From assembly GCA_029204225.1 (NCBI GenBank), contig CM055102.1, positions 4,889,520 to 4,953,519 of the forward strand: a stretch of 64,000 bases of DNA, read 5' to 3'. A program made the position numbers and the translations under genes. The notes under the pieces are model-generated. The model was given only the letters and a program-made list of their open reading frames with translations. It made no database searches and was not told the DNA's origin. This document shows positions 35,061 through 46,969 of the stretch, in pieces (the first letter of the stretch is position 1; each line of letters starts with the position of its first letter). This DNA comes from Diphasiastrum complanatum (taxonomy: Eukaryota > Streptophyta > Lycopodiopsida > Lycopodiales > Lycopodiaceae).

Positions 35061-35859
35061 ATTGTGTTGGATTCCTATCCTCTCCATCCCTTATCTTGTT
35101 GCTAATCTAGATCCAATCATTTGTTGTATATAAATATCTATACAGTCGCATGCTTTTTAGAAATACACTTGTTTTCTAATAGTCTGCAGAAACATTGGAC
35201 GACATTGTTTTGTCGACACAGCCAAACGATCGAATCACCATTGATCCGAGTATCACCATCACATTGAACTATCGGCCAACATCAACTATTTGCATGTCAT
35301 CATCGACTCAAATACTTGACTCAGACATTCGACAGCTCAATAGTACCTTCATGATGATCGAACATAATCTCTTAACATAATTAGATCTTGTCTGATGGTG
35401 ACTGCTAACAACACGTAGTGCCTTGATTCTATTTGTAAACGTATAGACTATGTATTCTTTTAATCAATTATCCATGTGTATATATCTATTAACAATTGAA
35501 GATACTAAGTTACACACAACAACAAGCTCAGTTACTTACTCAATCAAATGTTCATAACACATCTATTCGACCTTTCTTTCTGTTTCTACATAGTATTGTT
35601 TCAGAAAGATATTTCCATACTATCCCAACATATTGAGGAGTGGAATGGACTTTGAGTGTTAGAAAGGATCATGTTTGACACTCATCTACACTATTCTATT
35701 TACAACATCTACTATCTTTTGCTTCATGATGGTGGTAGCTTTCACTATGGCTAGTGAAAGGAGACTTGTTATGACTTATGGTTAGTGAAAGGAGACTTGT
35801 TATGACTTTCTTTGACCTCAATCAAATGTTGAGAGAGATTATTTGTAGAAGTTAAAATA
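35061..35859. other. Non-coding, includes a 31-bp tandem duplication
   Basis: ATGG(C/T)TAGTGAAAGGAGACTTG occurs at 35747 and 35778. The rest has no recognised content. Confidence 0.5.
35747..35808. repeat. Two-copy tandem repeat, 31-bp period
   Basis: Two near-identical units starting at 35747 and 35778, ending TTGTTATGACTT. Confidence 0.92.
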
Positions 35860-36957
35860 TGTTGGATTTATCTCCTTTACTCTCCTAAATCCTATGTTAA
35901 TCTGCCTCCATTCATGCTGCTGTATTTTACTTGTGTTGTCGTATAGTCTGCATATTTACATGTAAAATAAGACAAGCGAATAAAACGCGACTGTCTGCAT
36001 AAATACAAGTAAATTTCCACAAGCGAAAAATTCAAAATTGTATTTTTTACATGTGATTTGTGACAGGTGAAAAAGACAACACTGCCCTACAAATAAAGGT
36101 GCCCTTATAGAAAAGCAAAGATACCCTGTAAATCAAATTTTAAGGCATTTGTCAGAGTGTCACATTTTTCGCATTTTCACCAATGCTAATTTCACCGAAG
36201 GTTGACATCGCGGCCTTCTCATGCTCATCTTATGCACTGTGCAATCAGATTTGACAACGATAGTAGCCACCCACGATCTCCCACAGACAGCACATCCACT
36301 TTGTACTTTCTTCATCTACACACTTGTAAAATTATGAATATATATTGAATGCCATCTGTGTATTCAGTTTGTGATCATAGCATCAAAACGAAACATCACT
36401 GATAACCAGAGACAGACATAGTAGATGCTTTCACAAATCGATTCTTTCTTCCAAATGTATTGTCAATAATAGGTTTATCACCTTGACAGATTGTGTGATT
36501 AGCTTTGTGGAGCATGCGGTTACGTCCGCTATTGTTTTGTGCTCACCTGCATTATTGACCTGTATATTTCGTTATATTTAATCTGATTACAGCTCTGTTT
36601 GTTATGCGTTCAGATTTGTGTCAATATTGCGATGCTTTCTACATTTTGTCTGACTTTCTTATTGCTTAATCTGGTAGTCTGCGCTTCACGAATTACTATA
36701 AGTCTAGTTGTTCGCGGCTAATATTTAGTCTTGCCTTTTACGACTAATTCGCGATTGATTATCAGTCTAGCACAGTCTAGCTCTTCATGACAAATTATCT
36801 TTCTGATGTTTTTGATGTTTAATGTTTGGGTATGTAATCAGATCGAACATGATTTCTATCAGTAGCATTCTGTTCGTGTCTGATAGGCATAGTCATGCTT
36901 AGGTAAAGAGTAAGATAACTTATTCCGTTGTGCACAAAACACCCCTCTTTTTCAACA
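35860..36957 (+). repeat. Family-A copia LTR (first of a tandem pair)
   Basis: TGTTGGATTTATCTCC to CTTTTTCAACA, 1098 bp, followed at once by a perfect primer site. It is therefore a 5' LTR. Confidence 0.9.
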
Positions 36958-36969
36958 TGGTATCAGAGC
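36958..36969 (+). other. tRNA-iMet primer site, family A
   Basis: Perfect TGGTATCAGAGC directly after the LTR. The leader after it (ATTTTCTGTAGCCTAATAAG) recurs at 39680. Confidence 0.9.
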
Positions 36970-37139
36970 TATTTTCTGTAGCCTAATAAGCTTCCATAGT
37001 AACAAGACTCTACTAGCCGATAGAGTAATTGTCACACGACAATCAGAGCTTCGGGCTCAGGCATGTCCATTATTGACCCACTATTTGACAGCGAATCAAA
37101 CAAAAATGTTGTTGCTACCTAGCAACAAGTCCCATGAGT

Positions 37140-38570
37140 GGTTCATCAGTCGATTCCTCCTAGAAGATCAAGCTGAGTGTGCACACAGCCCACAAGGTAT
37201 ACTCTTGAGTTTGCATGTCTCTTGATACAAGAACCAACAATAGTCGAAGAGGTAGTCAGCCAACCAGACTCTGATCTTTGGAGAGAAGCTATGGACAGAG
37301 AGTATTCCTCTCTGATCAAGAACCAGACATGGTCACTAGTCGAAGCTTCTATTGGCTGCAACATCATTGATGCAAATGGATCTTCAAGATCAAATATAAT
37401 GCCAATGGAGCAATTGATCGAAGGAAGGCAAGACTAGTAGCACGAGGATTCACTCAGATCCCAACGTCGACTATAGTGAGACTTTTAGTCCTGTAGTCAA
37501 ACATTTGTCGATCTGAGCACTCCTATCATATGCTACAGCTGCCGACCTCAAAGTGCATCAACTTGATGTGAAAACAGCTTATCTGAATGGAGTTATACAA
37601 GAAGACATCTACATGATCTAGACCTAAGGATACATTTTGGAAGGTATGAAAAATCATGTCTGTAAACTCCATAAGGCACTCTACGGCTTGAAACAGTCTG
37701 CCAAAGCTTGGTTTCAGAGGATCAACACATTTCTCATCGAACAAGGTTTCAACCAAGCACTGCTGACTGCAATGTGTATTCCAAGTTGGTGCAGCAATCC
37801 TTCATTATCATAATCTTATATGTGGATGATACGTTGCTTTTCAGCAACAATACCAATTTGGTCAAGGATTCTAAGCAGATGCTATTTTCAGAGTTCGACA
37901 TGACTGATCTGGATGAAGCTCACTTCTGTCTAGGCATTCAGATCCACAGAGACAGAGCGAGATGACTGATCTATATCACTCAACAAAGGTATCTTCACAA
38001 TGTTCTTAGCAGATACAATCTAATGAATTGTAAATTAGCTCACTCACCGATGGATCCAGGCCTGCATTTGTTGAAGGACCAATGTCCCCAGACCAAGCAA
38101 GAAGAGGAGCAGATGAGAGAGTATCCTTATCGATCGATACTTGGATCTCTCATGTACGCAATGGTCTGTACAAGACCTGACATCTCTTTTACAGTAAGCT
38201 AACTCAGCCAATATATGGCTAATCTTGGCATTACCCATTGGAAGGCTCTCATAAGAGTCATGAGGTATATTCGGGCTACCATGGACCAGTGCATCTGCTA
38301 TGGAGAAGGCAACAACAACAATCTTCATCAGCTCAGTAGATATTCTGATGCAAACTGGGGAGGAGATGTAGACAATTGTAACTCCACATCTGGATTTACA
38401 TTCTTCTTCAACGGCGGTCCTATCTCATGGAACAGTCGTAAGCAAACCTCTATCGCTCTTTCTTCTATAGAAGTAGAATAAATTGTTGCTTCCCAATCTA
38501 TTAAAGGAGTGTTTTGGTTGAGAAATTTACTGTCAGACATTAGTTTGTATCAGTACAACCCCACAATTAT
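37140..38570 (+). pseudogene. Family-A copia reverse transcriptase and RNase H, truncated at both ends
   Basis: The leader is joined at about 37140 straight to reverse transcriptase, so gag, protease and integrase are deleted. Visible motifs: LWREAMDREYSSLIKNQTW, TWSLVEA, then in shifting frames [51 protein letters not shown] (the YVDD box near 37820), MTDLDEAHFCLGIQI and RNase H pieces (YSDANWGGDVDN, ISWNSRKQTSIAL). It breaks off near 38570, where it is fused to base 73 of the LTR. Stops and frameshifts prevent function. Confidence 0.88.
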
Positions 38571-39666
38571 ATTGTGTTGTCATCTACATATTTGCATGTA
38601 AAATAAGACAGACGAATAAAACGAGACTATCTGCATAAATACAAGTAAATTTCAATAGGCAAATAAAAGGCAAAAAGGACGATACTGAATTTTTTACACG
38701 TGATTTGTGACAAGCGAAAAAGATGACACTGCCCTGCAAATGCTAAAGGTGCCCTTATAGAAAAACGAAGGTACCATGTAAATCAGTTATTAAGGCATTT
38801 GTCAGAGTGTTGCATTTTTTGCATTTTCACCAATGCTAATTTTAGCGAAGGTCGTCGCGACCTTCTCACGCTCATCCCATGCACTGTGCAATCAGATTTG
38901 ACAACGGCAGTAGCCACCCACGATCTCCCACAGACAGCACATCCACTTTGTACTTTCTTCATCTAGACACCTTTCAAATTGTGTATATATATTGAGTGCC
39001 ATCTGTGTATTCAGTGTGTGAGCATAGCATCAGAATGAAACATCAGTGATAATCAGAGACAGACATAGTAGATGCTTTCGCGCATCAATTTTTTCTTCCA
39101 GATGTATTGTCAGTAATAGGTTTATCACCTTGACAGATTGTGTCATTAGCTTTGTGGAGCATGCGGTTACGTCTGCTATTGTTTTGTGCTCACCTGCATT
39201 ATTGACCTGTATATTTTGTTATACTTAATCTGATTACAGCTCTGTTTGTTCTGCGTTCAGATTTGTGTCAATATTGCAATTCTTTCTACATTCTGTCTGA
39301 CTTTCTTATTGCTTAATCTAGTAGTCTGCTCTTCCCGAATTATTATTAGTCTAGCTGTTTGCGACTAATATTTAGTCTTGCCTTTTGCGACTAATTCGTA
39401 ACTGATTATCAGTCTAGATCAGTCTAGCTCTTCGCGATAAATTATCTTTTTGATGTCTTTGATGCTTAATGTTTGGCTACGTAATTAGATCAAACGTGAT
39501 TTCTATCACTAACGTTCTGTTCGTATCTGATAGGCGTAGTCATGCTTAGAAAAAGAGTAAGATAACTTATTCCCCTACGCACGAATGCTTTCCTTTCGAG
39601 TTCGCTTCTTTTCGTCTTCCTTTCTTTTCGAGCTATCCTCGTTTCTCACACCCCTCTTTCCCAACA
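38571..39666 (+). repeat. Family-A copia LTR (second), 5' end deleted
   Basis: It begins at TGTGTTGTC, which corresponds to 35932 in the first LTR; about 72 bases of LTR, the polypurine tract and the end of RNase H are lost in one deletion. It ends CCCTCTTTCCCAACA and is followed by a primer site, so it acts as 3' LTR of one unit and 5' LTR of the next. Confidence 0.88.
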
Positions 39667-39678
39667 TGGTATCAGAGC
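39667..39678 (+). other. tRNA-iMet primer site after the second LTR
   Basis: Perfect TGGTATCAGAGC. The leader that follows matches the one at 36971, proving a second internal region starts here. Confidence 0.9.
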
Positions 39679-39822
39679 TATTTTTTGTAGCCTGATAGGC
39701 TTCCACAGTAACAAGACTCTACTAGTCGATAGAGTAATTGTCTTTTTGTTCTATAATTTGGCATCAGATTTTCATACTTAAGTCACTGATAGTTATTCCT
39801 ATCACCTAGACTAGTCTTCCGC

Positions 39823-39921
39823 ATGGATTCCCAAGGGAAAGCCAGTCATATCATGTGTAGGAAAAAGCCACGAGCTTCTACAAGAAACTGTTTCACGATG
39901 GATTGCAAGACAAATTTCATG
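39823..39921 (+). pseudogene. Start of family-A gag, interrupted (piece 1)
   Basis: The frame opens MDSQGKASHIM and runs to TNFM at 39921, where the minus-strand family-C copia is inserted. The next piece begins at 43782 (see there). That this is the true start of the same gag is inferred from the matching TCATG on both sides. Confidence 0.5.
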
Positions 39922-39928
39922 AATCCTT

Positions 39929-40057
39929 TGCAAATCTTTTCGAGTCGGTCACGAATAGAAATGTTTCGAGTTAGTGTTCATTTCTTTCTCATCCTTTGTC
40001 AAGTAAACTGTGCGCTTTGTTGGTAGAATCAAGATCTGTCTAATCAGTTGTTCTACA
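39929..40057 (-). repeat. Family-C 3' LTR
   Basis: About 129 bp, very short for copia, paired with 43648-43776. Starts TGCAAATC on the plus strand and ends TTCTACA. Confidence 0.8.
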
Positions 40058-40068
40058 ACTCCCTCTCA
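40058..40068 (-). other. Polypurine tract, family C
   Basis: The minus strand reads GAGAGGGAGT directly before the 3' LTR. Confidence 0.65.
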
Positions 40069-41713
40069 AAGTGATAGTTGGATTAACTCCAATCTTCTTC
40101 GCTGCTTCTCCAACAAAGCTTTACTTAGTGGCTTTGTAAAGATATCAGCTGTAATTTCCTTTGTGGGTATGAAGACTGTCTTCAATATTTTCTTCTTGAC
40201 TAAGTCCCGAATCACATGATACGTGATAGCTATGTGCTTTGTTTTCGAGTGAAATACAGGATCTTTTGTAAGATAGATTGCTGAAGTGTTATCCATTAAC
40301 AAGACATAAGGTTCAGAACTAGATTCATCAAATCCTTCTAGTATCTATTAAAACCAGATTAGCTCGTTTGCCATCTTGGCTGCTGCTACATATTTCGCTT
40401 CATAGGAAGATTGAGCTACTGTTGTTTGCTTCTTGCTAATCCAGAGTATGGCTGCGCTAGATGCTAGAGTACAACCTCCTGAAATACTTTTGTTATCATC
40501 CTTCATGGATGCCTAGCTTGCGTCACTGTAAGATTCGATGTGAAATCAAGCTTTCTTCAAATAACACAGTCCATAGTCTTTCGTTTTCTGGAGATATTGT
40601 AGTATTCTCTTTGCCAACTTCCAATGCAATGATCCTGGGTTTTGATTATATTGGCTCAGTCTATATACTACAAATGCTATATCAGGTCTGTTGTTGTCTG
40701 CTAGATATAACAATGATCCAATAAGCTTACGATAGGGTGTTTGGCCATTCGTTCCTCATCTTCGAGAGTCTGCAGACAATCTGCCTTATTCAGTATGCAC
40801 ACCTTTGCATTTGAGCATGTTGAAGTCTTCAATGATCTTTTGAGTGTATTTTTGTTGGTGAAGATACAGCTTACCACCTTCAAAGTCTCTCACAATCTGC
40901 AAGCCTAGATAGATTTTAGCTTCTCCTAGGTCAATGATCTCAAATATTTCAGAAATGTCTCTTTTGACATCTAAAATTAACTTATCTCTTCTTGAGAAGA
41001 TAAGCGTGTCATCAATGTAAACAGCTAGAATGATTATTTCATTTTGGACATGATTGATATAGACATTTAGCAAATAGAGATTTGAAGCCTATGGAACATG
41101 GTGCTTCGTCCTTCTTTCTATACCATTGTCTTGCTGCTTGTTTGAGACCATAAATGTTTTTGTTCATGTGACATCCGTATTCTGAACATTCTTGGCTTAC
41201 AAAACCAAGTGGTTGGTCCATGAAGAAGTCTTCTTCCAATTCTGCGTGCAAGAAAGTAGTTTTCTCATCCACAATATGGATTTGCAGATCATGAGACACT
41301 GCATACATGAATAACAAGCGAATTGATGTATGTTTGACTACTAGTGAGAAAGTATCAGTGTAGTCAATCCCATACTTCTGTGAAAATCCTTTAGCAACCA
41401 ACCTTGTCTTGTATTTGATGTTTTCTCCATCAGGACCTGTTTTGATCTTATAGATCCACTTGCACTTAAGTGGTTTTCTGCCATCAAGTATAGGTGCAAG
41501 TGTCCATTCATTGTTCTTGTACATGGATGACATTTTGCCCTCCATTGCCTGAATCCAGCGATCTTTATCCGGTCCATCTACAACTTCCTCGAATGTTTGA
41601 GGTTCATCAGAGAATCCACAAAATTCGATGGTTGTATCAAAAATATCTTGACCATATCTTTCTAGTGGTTTTTGTTGTTTATCAGATCTTCTCACAGGTG
41701 GTTTCAAGTTCAA
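40066..41713 (-). pseudogene. Family-C copia reverse transcriptase and RNase H
   Basis: 41713-41039 reads WIQAMEGKMSSMYKNNEWTL, CKWIYKIKTGPDG, YTDTFSLVVKHTSI, EKTTFLHAELEEDFFM and YGLKQAARQWY. 41073-40786 has the YIDDTLIF form of the catalytic box (Ile for Val) and DLGEAKIYLGLQI. RNase H follows in pieces; 40302-40066 ends with MDNTSAIYL, HSKTKHIAI and ITADIFTKPL at a natural stop. At least two frameshifts or stops lie between 40786 and 40302. Confidence 0.88.
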
Positions 41714-41942
41714 TTCTGATTAGAGCTTTTCTGCTGGAATTTGAACTAGCGATTTGAGTCTGTCAGGCACTCGATCTTGACTTCCCTCTGAATCTGGTAG
41801 CTCTCTTTTATCTTCTGCTTGTTTTTCTTCTGTTGTTGTTGATAGCTCATAATAAATTTTGAGAATCTCATAGCTGACTAGATCACTGTCTGCTATGTAT
41901 TTTGTCTCATCAAATTTAACATCTCAAACAACTTTTATCTTG

Positions 41943-42620
41943 CTAGTTTCGGGTACATAAACCTGATAATATCAATGAATGTATTCTGAATCCTGCTAGA
42001 CAACCTTGTTTTGTCTTTTCATCGAGTTTCTTTCTCAACTTATCTGGTATGTGCATATACACTATGCATCCAAATGTTTGAACATGTGCAAGATTTGGCT
42101 TAAATTTCCACCATATCTCATGAGGAGTTTTATCCGGTATTCGAGATTTCAGAATATGATTTTGAAGATAATTTGATGTAGCCACTACTTCTGTCCACAA
42201 TTGTTTTGGTGCTTTCGCATGAGCCATCATACACCTTGCAGCTTCCATCAGTGTACAATTTTTTCGTTCAGCTATTCCATTGTGCTGAGGTGTGTAAGAT
42301 GCAGTCTTTGTGTGCATAATACCTCGATCAATATAGTAAGCTTTGAATTCTTTGAAAATGCAATCTATGCAAATTTGCTTCAGTTTATTGCATGTCCGCT
42401 TCTCAGCCCAATTCGTATACTCAACAAATTTCTTGAAAGCTTCAGATTTAGTACGAATAAAGTATACTACAGTGAACTTGCTGAAGTCATCAATAAACGT
42501 AATGAAGTACTTTGCATCACCCAACGACAATACTCTGAATGGTCCACAAATATCGGAATGCACAATTTCAAGTACCTTAGTTGCTTTATAGACATCCTTA
42601 CTAAAAGATGTTCTAGTCAT
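41943..42620 (-). pseudogene. Family-C copia integrase
   Basis: The frame reads LEIVHSDICGPF, FIDDFSKFTVVYF, IKCK-like CNKLKQICIDC, YTPQHNGIAERKNCTLMEAARCM and FGCIVYMHIPDK. The three acidic positions of the D,D(35)E core can be placed except for a poorly kept middle region. It is separated from reverse transcriptase by broken sequence (41940-41720). Confidence 0.87.
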
Positions 42621-42751
42621 CTTGCCTTTAAGACAAGATTCGCAAGTAGTTCAAATATCTCTACTTTCGACTCCTTGAATTCTCTGACTTTTGTTGGCTA
42701 GGTACAAGGCTTCCATGTTCATGTAACATAGCCTTTTTTGCCATAGTACAT

Positions 42752-43621
42752 CTATCCCTGAGTTTGATTGACTTGTTCAATTCTTGTTTGAATTTTCAGG
42801 TGATCTGAATTTCCTTCTCTGTTGTCTTTAGCAACCAGGTTATCAGAATCTTTCTCGAACAGTTTACAAGAGTTCTTTGTGAAGGTTACTGACATGCCTG
42901 TATCAACTATCTTAGCAACAGATAAAAGACCTTTATCAAGAGTAGGGACATAGAGAACTTCCTCCAGTTTCTTGTCTCCCTGATTCGTGTCCAGCCATAA
43001 TACACCAGTTCCATCAACCACGTGTTTAGAACCGTCTCCAAGTATAATGAATTTCGAATAGTTCTTCTTGTACTCAGACAAAATTTGTTTCAAGGAAACA
43101 AAATGTGAGGTGGCTCCCGAATCAAGTACTACTTCTCAAATTGAATTAGATGAACAACATAGATCAGTACTAGCATAAGCTACTGAATTCCTTGTTGCCC
43201 TGTCTTCTGCCGCTCTAGAGCATTCTGCTTTGTCTTCGACATAGTTTGAATATGAAGATTTGCTTCGATTCTACTCCTTTTTGTTTTTGAAATTCTGATA
43301 ACAGTCTATTGCTGCATGACCTCATTTATGAAAATGAATGCATTCGATTTTTGGACTTAGCCAACACTTTACTTCTGTGTGACCTAATCTTATGCATCTG
43401 TTGCAGATATTCTTATCACCAGAATTCTTCTGTTGTTTTCCAGATTGTTGTTCATTAGTCTTAGACTCATTCTTCTTAGACGACTCCCTCTTAAACTTAG
43501 AATTCTTAGAAGATTTATTATTCTGAGTAAATAGAGCATTTTTAGAGTCACCATTTTGTTCATAGCGTTCACGAGCTTCTACTTCCTCTTTAACTCCATC
43601 TACTGCCTTTTGAAGTGTCAT
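42752..43621 (-). pseudogene. Family-C copia zinc knuckle and protease
   Basis: 43621-43322 carries a Lys/Asn/Ser-rich region and the knuckle CNRCIRLGHTEVKC. A frame break follows. LDSGATSHF (protease site) is at about 43120, and 43093-42752 continues FIILGDGSKHVVDGTG and VLYVPTLDKGLLSVA. N-terminal gag is deleted. Confidence 0.85.
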
Positions 43622-43647
43622 ATTTAAATAGACGCTCTATTTTCAAG

Positions 43648-43776
43648 GTCAAATCTTTTCGAGTTGGTCACAAATAGAAATGTTTTGAGTTCGCGTTCGT
43701 TTCTTTCTCATCCTTTGTCAAGTAAATTACACGCTTTGTTGGTAGAATCAAGATCTGTCTGATCAGTTGTTCTACA
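43648..43776 (-). repeat. Family-C 5' LTR
   Basis: Matches 39929-40057 with a handful of changes. No primer site adjoins it. Confidence 0.8.
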
Positions 43777-43781
43777 TCATG

Positions 43782-44213
43782 GACAAGCTTGATGGAGCCA
43801 ATTACCATCTATGGAAATTTAAGACGAAAACAGTGCTAATGGCTAAATAATTGTATGATGTTGTTATAGGTGAAGAAGGAAAACCCAAAGCTGACGATGC
43901 AGCAATCGCTAGATGAAAGCTGAAGGATGGCAAAGCATTCGCGCTGATCATCCTCAACATTTCGGATACTCAGATCGGCCATGTATCCGAAGTCCAGACA
44001 TCCAAAGAAGTCTGGGACATCTTGAGCACATTATACGAAGTGAGAGATATAGCTTCCAAGCTACATCTCAAGAAGAAATTTTACTCCCTTGAAATGGCAA
44101 ATGGTGAATTCTTTGCAGAATCACATCAACCAATTCAAGAACCTATTGAAACAAATGGCCGCTGTCGGATCTGTCATAGACAATCAAGATGCAGTGATGA
44201 AACTGCTTACAAG
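43782..44213 (+). pseudogene. Family-A gag, piece 2
   Basis: After ATG at 43781 (shared TCATG) the frame reads DKLDGANYHLWKFKTKTVLMAK, a typical copia gag start, then GKAFALIILNISD, SKEVWDILSTLYEV, and in other frames KKKFYSLEMANGE and MKLLT. It ends at ACAAG (44209-44213) where family B is inserted. The continuation is at 51409. Confidence 0.8.
44209..44213. repeat. Left target duplication of family B
   Basis: ACAAG, identical to 51409-51413. Confidence 0.85.
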
Positions 44214-44612
44214 TGTCAGAAATGGTGAACTCCTGCAACTTTGCCGCAACACAAACACAAAGCGAAAGTCAAACGAGAATAATTCGTGAAAGTCAACGTC
44301 CCTTGACTCGAAGCACGAACAATTTGCGAATCCTTCATGAATCATAAACATACCTCTAGGACCGCTAACCGCAAAGGGTTGCAAACTGAAAAGATACAAA
44401 AGAAACGAAATGAGTGAAAGCAAACGAAAGAAATGAAACAAACGAAGGAAAATCTTTCGCGCTGCCAGCTGGCAGCTCAACGAGCTTGGAGTCGTAGACT
44501 TCACGCCCAGCTGAAACGAGTGCAACAATGGAGGAAAACTGATTAGTTGATTAACATTAACTAGTTTTGTGATTCTGCGTTTAGCTATCTTGTAAACTCC
44601 ACACAGTGTAAA

Positions 44613-44618
44613 TATAAA
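44613..44618 (+). promoter_or_regulatory. LTR TATA box, family B
   Basis: AATATAAACTATC recurs in the 3' LTR near 47286 and, with a GTATAAACG form, near 52999, which suggests it is the retrotransposon promoter. Confidence 0.6.
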
Positions 44619-44667
44619 CTATCCTTTTTGGATCATAAATACAAGAGAAAAAAATAGACAAAATACT

Positions 44668-44860
<193 letters not shown>

Positions 44861-45208
44861 GTAGCGACTAGTGCAGAAAAGACAAATACTAGAAACAAAA
44901 AGAGTTGTGCATGAAAGTCTGCTAATGAGCAGAACACAATGAAAGAGCAGAGTGTCATTTCGCCAACGAGCGAGACACTGACGATCTTGCTCTAAAAATC
45001 ATACTCATAATACAATTGCTCTATTTTTGTGCTTCTCCTTGTCTTGTGTCATTTGTCTTGATTGCTAGAATAGAATGTGTTCTGTGATGTGTAGTCGCGT
45101 GTCTATGATCCTGTGAAGCTTCTGTGCAAAAGAAAATTCAAAGACACAAAATCGTTTACGAATACGAAAAAGAAAACGAAAAAGAAAAATGGTTGCTCTT
45201 TCGCGACA

Positions 45209-45220
45209 TGGTATTAGAGC
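45209..45220 (+). other. Primer binding site, family B
   Basis: TGGTATTAGAGC directly after the LTR, one base from the initiator-Met site. Confidence 0.85.
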
Positions 45221-45272
45221 CCACAGGTTATCACTACTGATATTTGAGTAGTGATTCTCTAGATAACACAAT

Positions 45273-45790
45273 ATGGCTACAACAATCCAGACAAGAGTAG
45301 AAATCAGTCTTGATGGCGCAAATTACAGAATCTGGAAATTCGAAATCAAAACACTTCTGAAGGGCGAAGGCATCTGGTCGGTGACCGAATTCTCAGAGAT
45401 GCAGCCACCAGAGGGAGACCCCAGGAGAGCTGAATGGATCAGAAAAGATGAGTGCGCAATGGCGATCATCGTTTCGTCCATAAATGAAAATCTACTCATG
45501 TAGATTGAAGACTGCGAAAGCAGCCATGCAACATGGGAAAGATTAAGGCAGAAGTATGAAGTGAGGACTGCAGCTTCAGTCATGCACCTTCACAATCAGC
45601 TGCAATCCATATGATGGGATGGCAACCAGTTGGATCAGCACGTTGAGAAGATCAGAACAATCTTCGCTCAGCTCGCTACATCAGGACAGGAGCACCAAGT
45701 CCCAGCACCACAGTAGCTGATGTACTTCATGAAATCTCTACCAACGTCCTATCAGCCGCTGAGAATGAAATCTTCATGAAGTAGGCTAAA
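45273..45790 (+). pseudogene. Family-B copia gag
   Basis: Starts MATTIQTRVEISLDGANYRIWKF, then ECAMAIIVSSINENLL, a TAG at 45501, and on in the same frame: SSHATWERLRQKYEVR, SVMHLHNQLQSI, HVEKIRTIFAQLA, YFMKSLPTSYQPL. Two further stops occur. It then passes directly into reverse transcriptase sequence. Confidence 0.85.
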
Positions 45791-46969
45791 GGTTTTGAAG
45801 ACCCCGACAATCGACAATATGTCTGTCGATTGTAGAGATGCATCTATGGTCTAAAATAGGCATCATGAGCCTGGTACGGTCTTCTGAAGTCTCTAGACTT
45901 CAACCCTACTCAACCAGACTCTAATGTCTACATAAAAAGAGTAGAAAATATTTTGTGATACTGACTATCTTTGTGGATGATTCCGTAATGATAGAAAATT
46001 CCTTGATGCTGATAAAAGACACAAAGAGTCAGATTTCTGAAAGCTATGAAATCACAGATCTTGGAGAAGCAACAAAATGCCTTGGGCTAGAGATCAGAAG
46101 AGATCGAACAAAGGGCAAAATGCACTTGAGTCAGTCAGAATACGCTAGAAATGTGCTAAAGTAGTACCACATGATGGACTGCAAAGAAAAGGCCACACCA
46201 ATGATAGCTGGAGCCAAGCTCACGAAGCAGGATTGCCCAAAAATGGAAGAGAAAGAACAAAAGATGGCAAGTATACCCTACCAAAACTTAATTGATAGTC
46301 TGATGTACCTCACAATTTGTAATAGACCGGATGTGGCTTTCTCTGTTTACACCTTGAGCCAATTTCTCTTCCAATCCTGGCCTGGCACATTGGCAAATGG
46401 CAAAACGAATCCTACAGTATCTGAAGGGTACCCAGTAAATGAGATTAACCTACAGAGCTGAAAACAAAGAAGAAAGATTCGAGCTGCACCCTATAGTGAT
46501 GCGAGTTGGGTGAGCTGCAAAGATACAAACAAGTCCATAACTTGAGGATGTACCATAGCATGCGGAGCTGCAATCAGCTGGATATGCAAAAAGCAAACCT
46601 CGGTGGCTCAATCCTCTTGCGAAGCTGAATATGTCACAGCTTCAAAGGTGGCGAATGAGGTAGTGTGGCTGCAGATGATGCTAGAGGCAATCAGGATACC
46701 ACAAGAAGGGCCAAGCACGATGTTGATGGACTCTCAGAGTGCCATCTATCTGTCCCAGGATCTTGTGTTCCATTCAAAGACAAAACACATACCTCTGAAG
46801 TACCATCACATTCAAGATTTGATCTCAAAAGGAGAGCTCCAGGTCCAGTATATAAAATCAGAAGACATGATTGCAGATCTGCTCACAAAACTGCTCAACA
46901 AGCCACTCTTTGCCAAACAAAGAAAGGCAATTGGATTAAACGTGCAAAGCTACAAGGTTCAAGAGGAAG
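45791..46969 (+). pseudogene. Family-B copia reverse transcriptase (C-terminal half) and RNase H
   Basis: The junction after gag reads GFEDPDNRQYVC, then a broken YGLK-AS-AWY, LTIFVDDSVMI (catalytic box with FVDD), ITDLGEATKCLGLEI, YQNLIDSLMYLTICNRPDVAF, a broken stretch and RNase H from 46603: AQSSCEAEYV, MDSQSAIYLSQD, HSKTKHIPL and DMIADLLTKLL. The last codons run into the LTR. Several stops are present. Confidence 0.87.
46961..46969 (+). other. Polypurine tract, family B
   Basis: AAGAGGAAG directly before the 3' LTR; the other copy has AAGAGGGAG at 52672-52680. Confidence 0.75.

Larger units (their letters stand above)
39922..43776 (-). mobile_element. Minus-strand copia element (family C) with short LTRs
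   Basis: Direct repeats of about 128 bp flank it (39929-40057 and 43648-43776; CAAATCTTTTCGAG...TTGTTCTACA). The polypurine tract AGAGGGAGT adjoins the left one on the minus strand. Protein order on the minus strand is knuckle, protease, integrase, reverse transcriptase, RNase H. The primer site and N-terminal gag are missing next to the right LTR, so a deletion took them. TCATG at 39917-39921 and 43777-43781 may be the target duplication; eight bases at the left (AATCCTTT...) then belong to a non-canonical LTR end, so the exact left border is tentative. Confidence 0.8.

Noticed and set aside
42201-42701. Plus-strand 166-codon frame over family-C integrase
   Set aside because: Reverse strand of the integrase; no motif.
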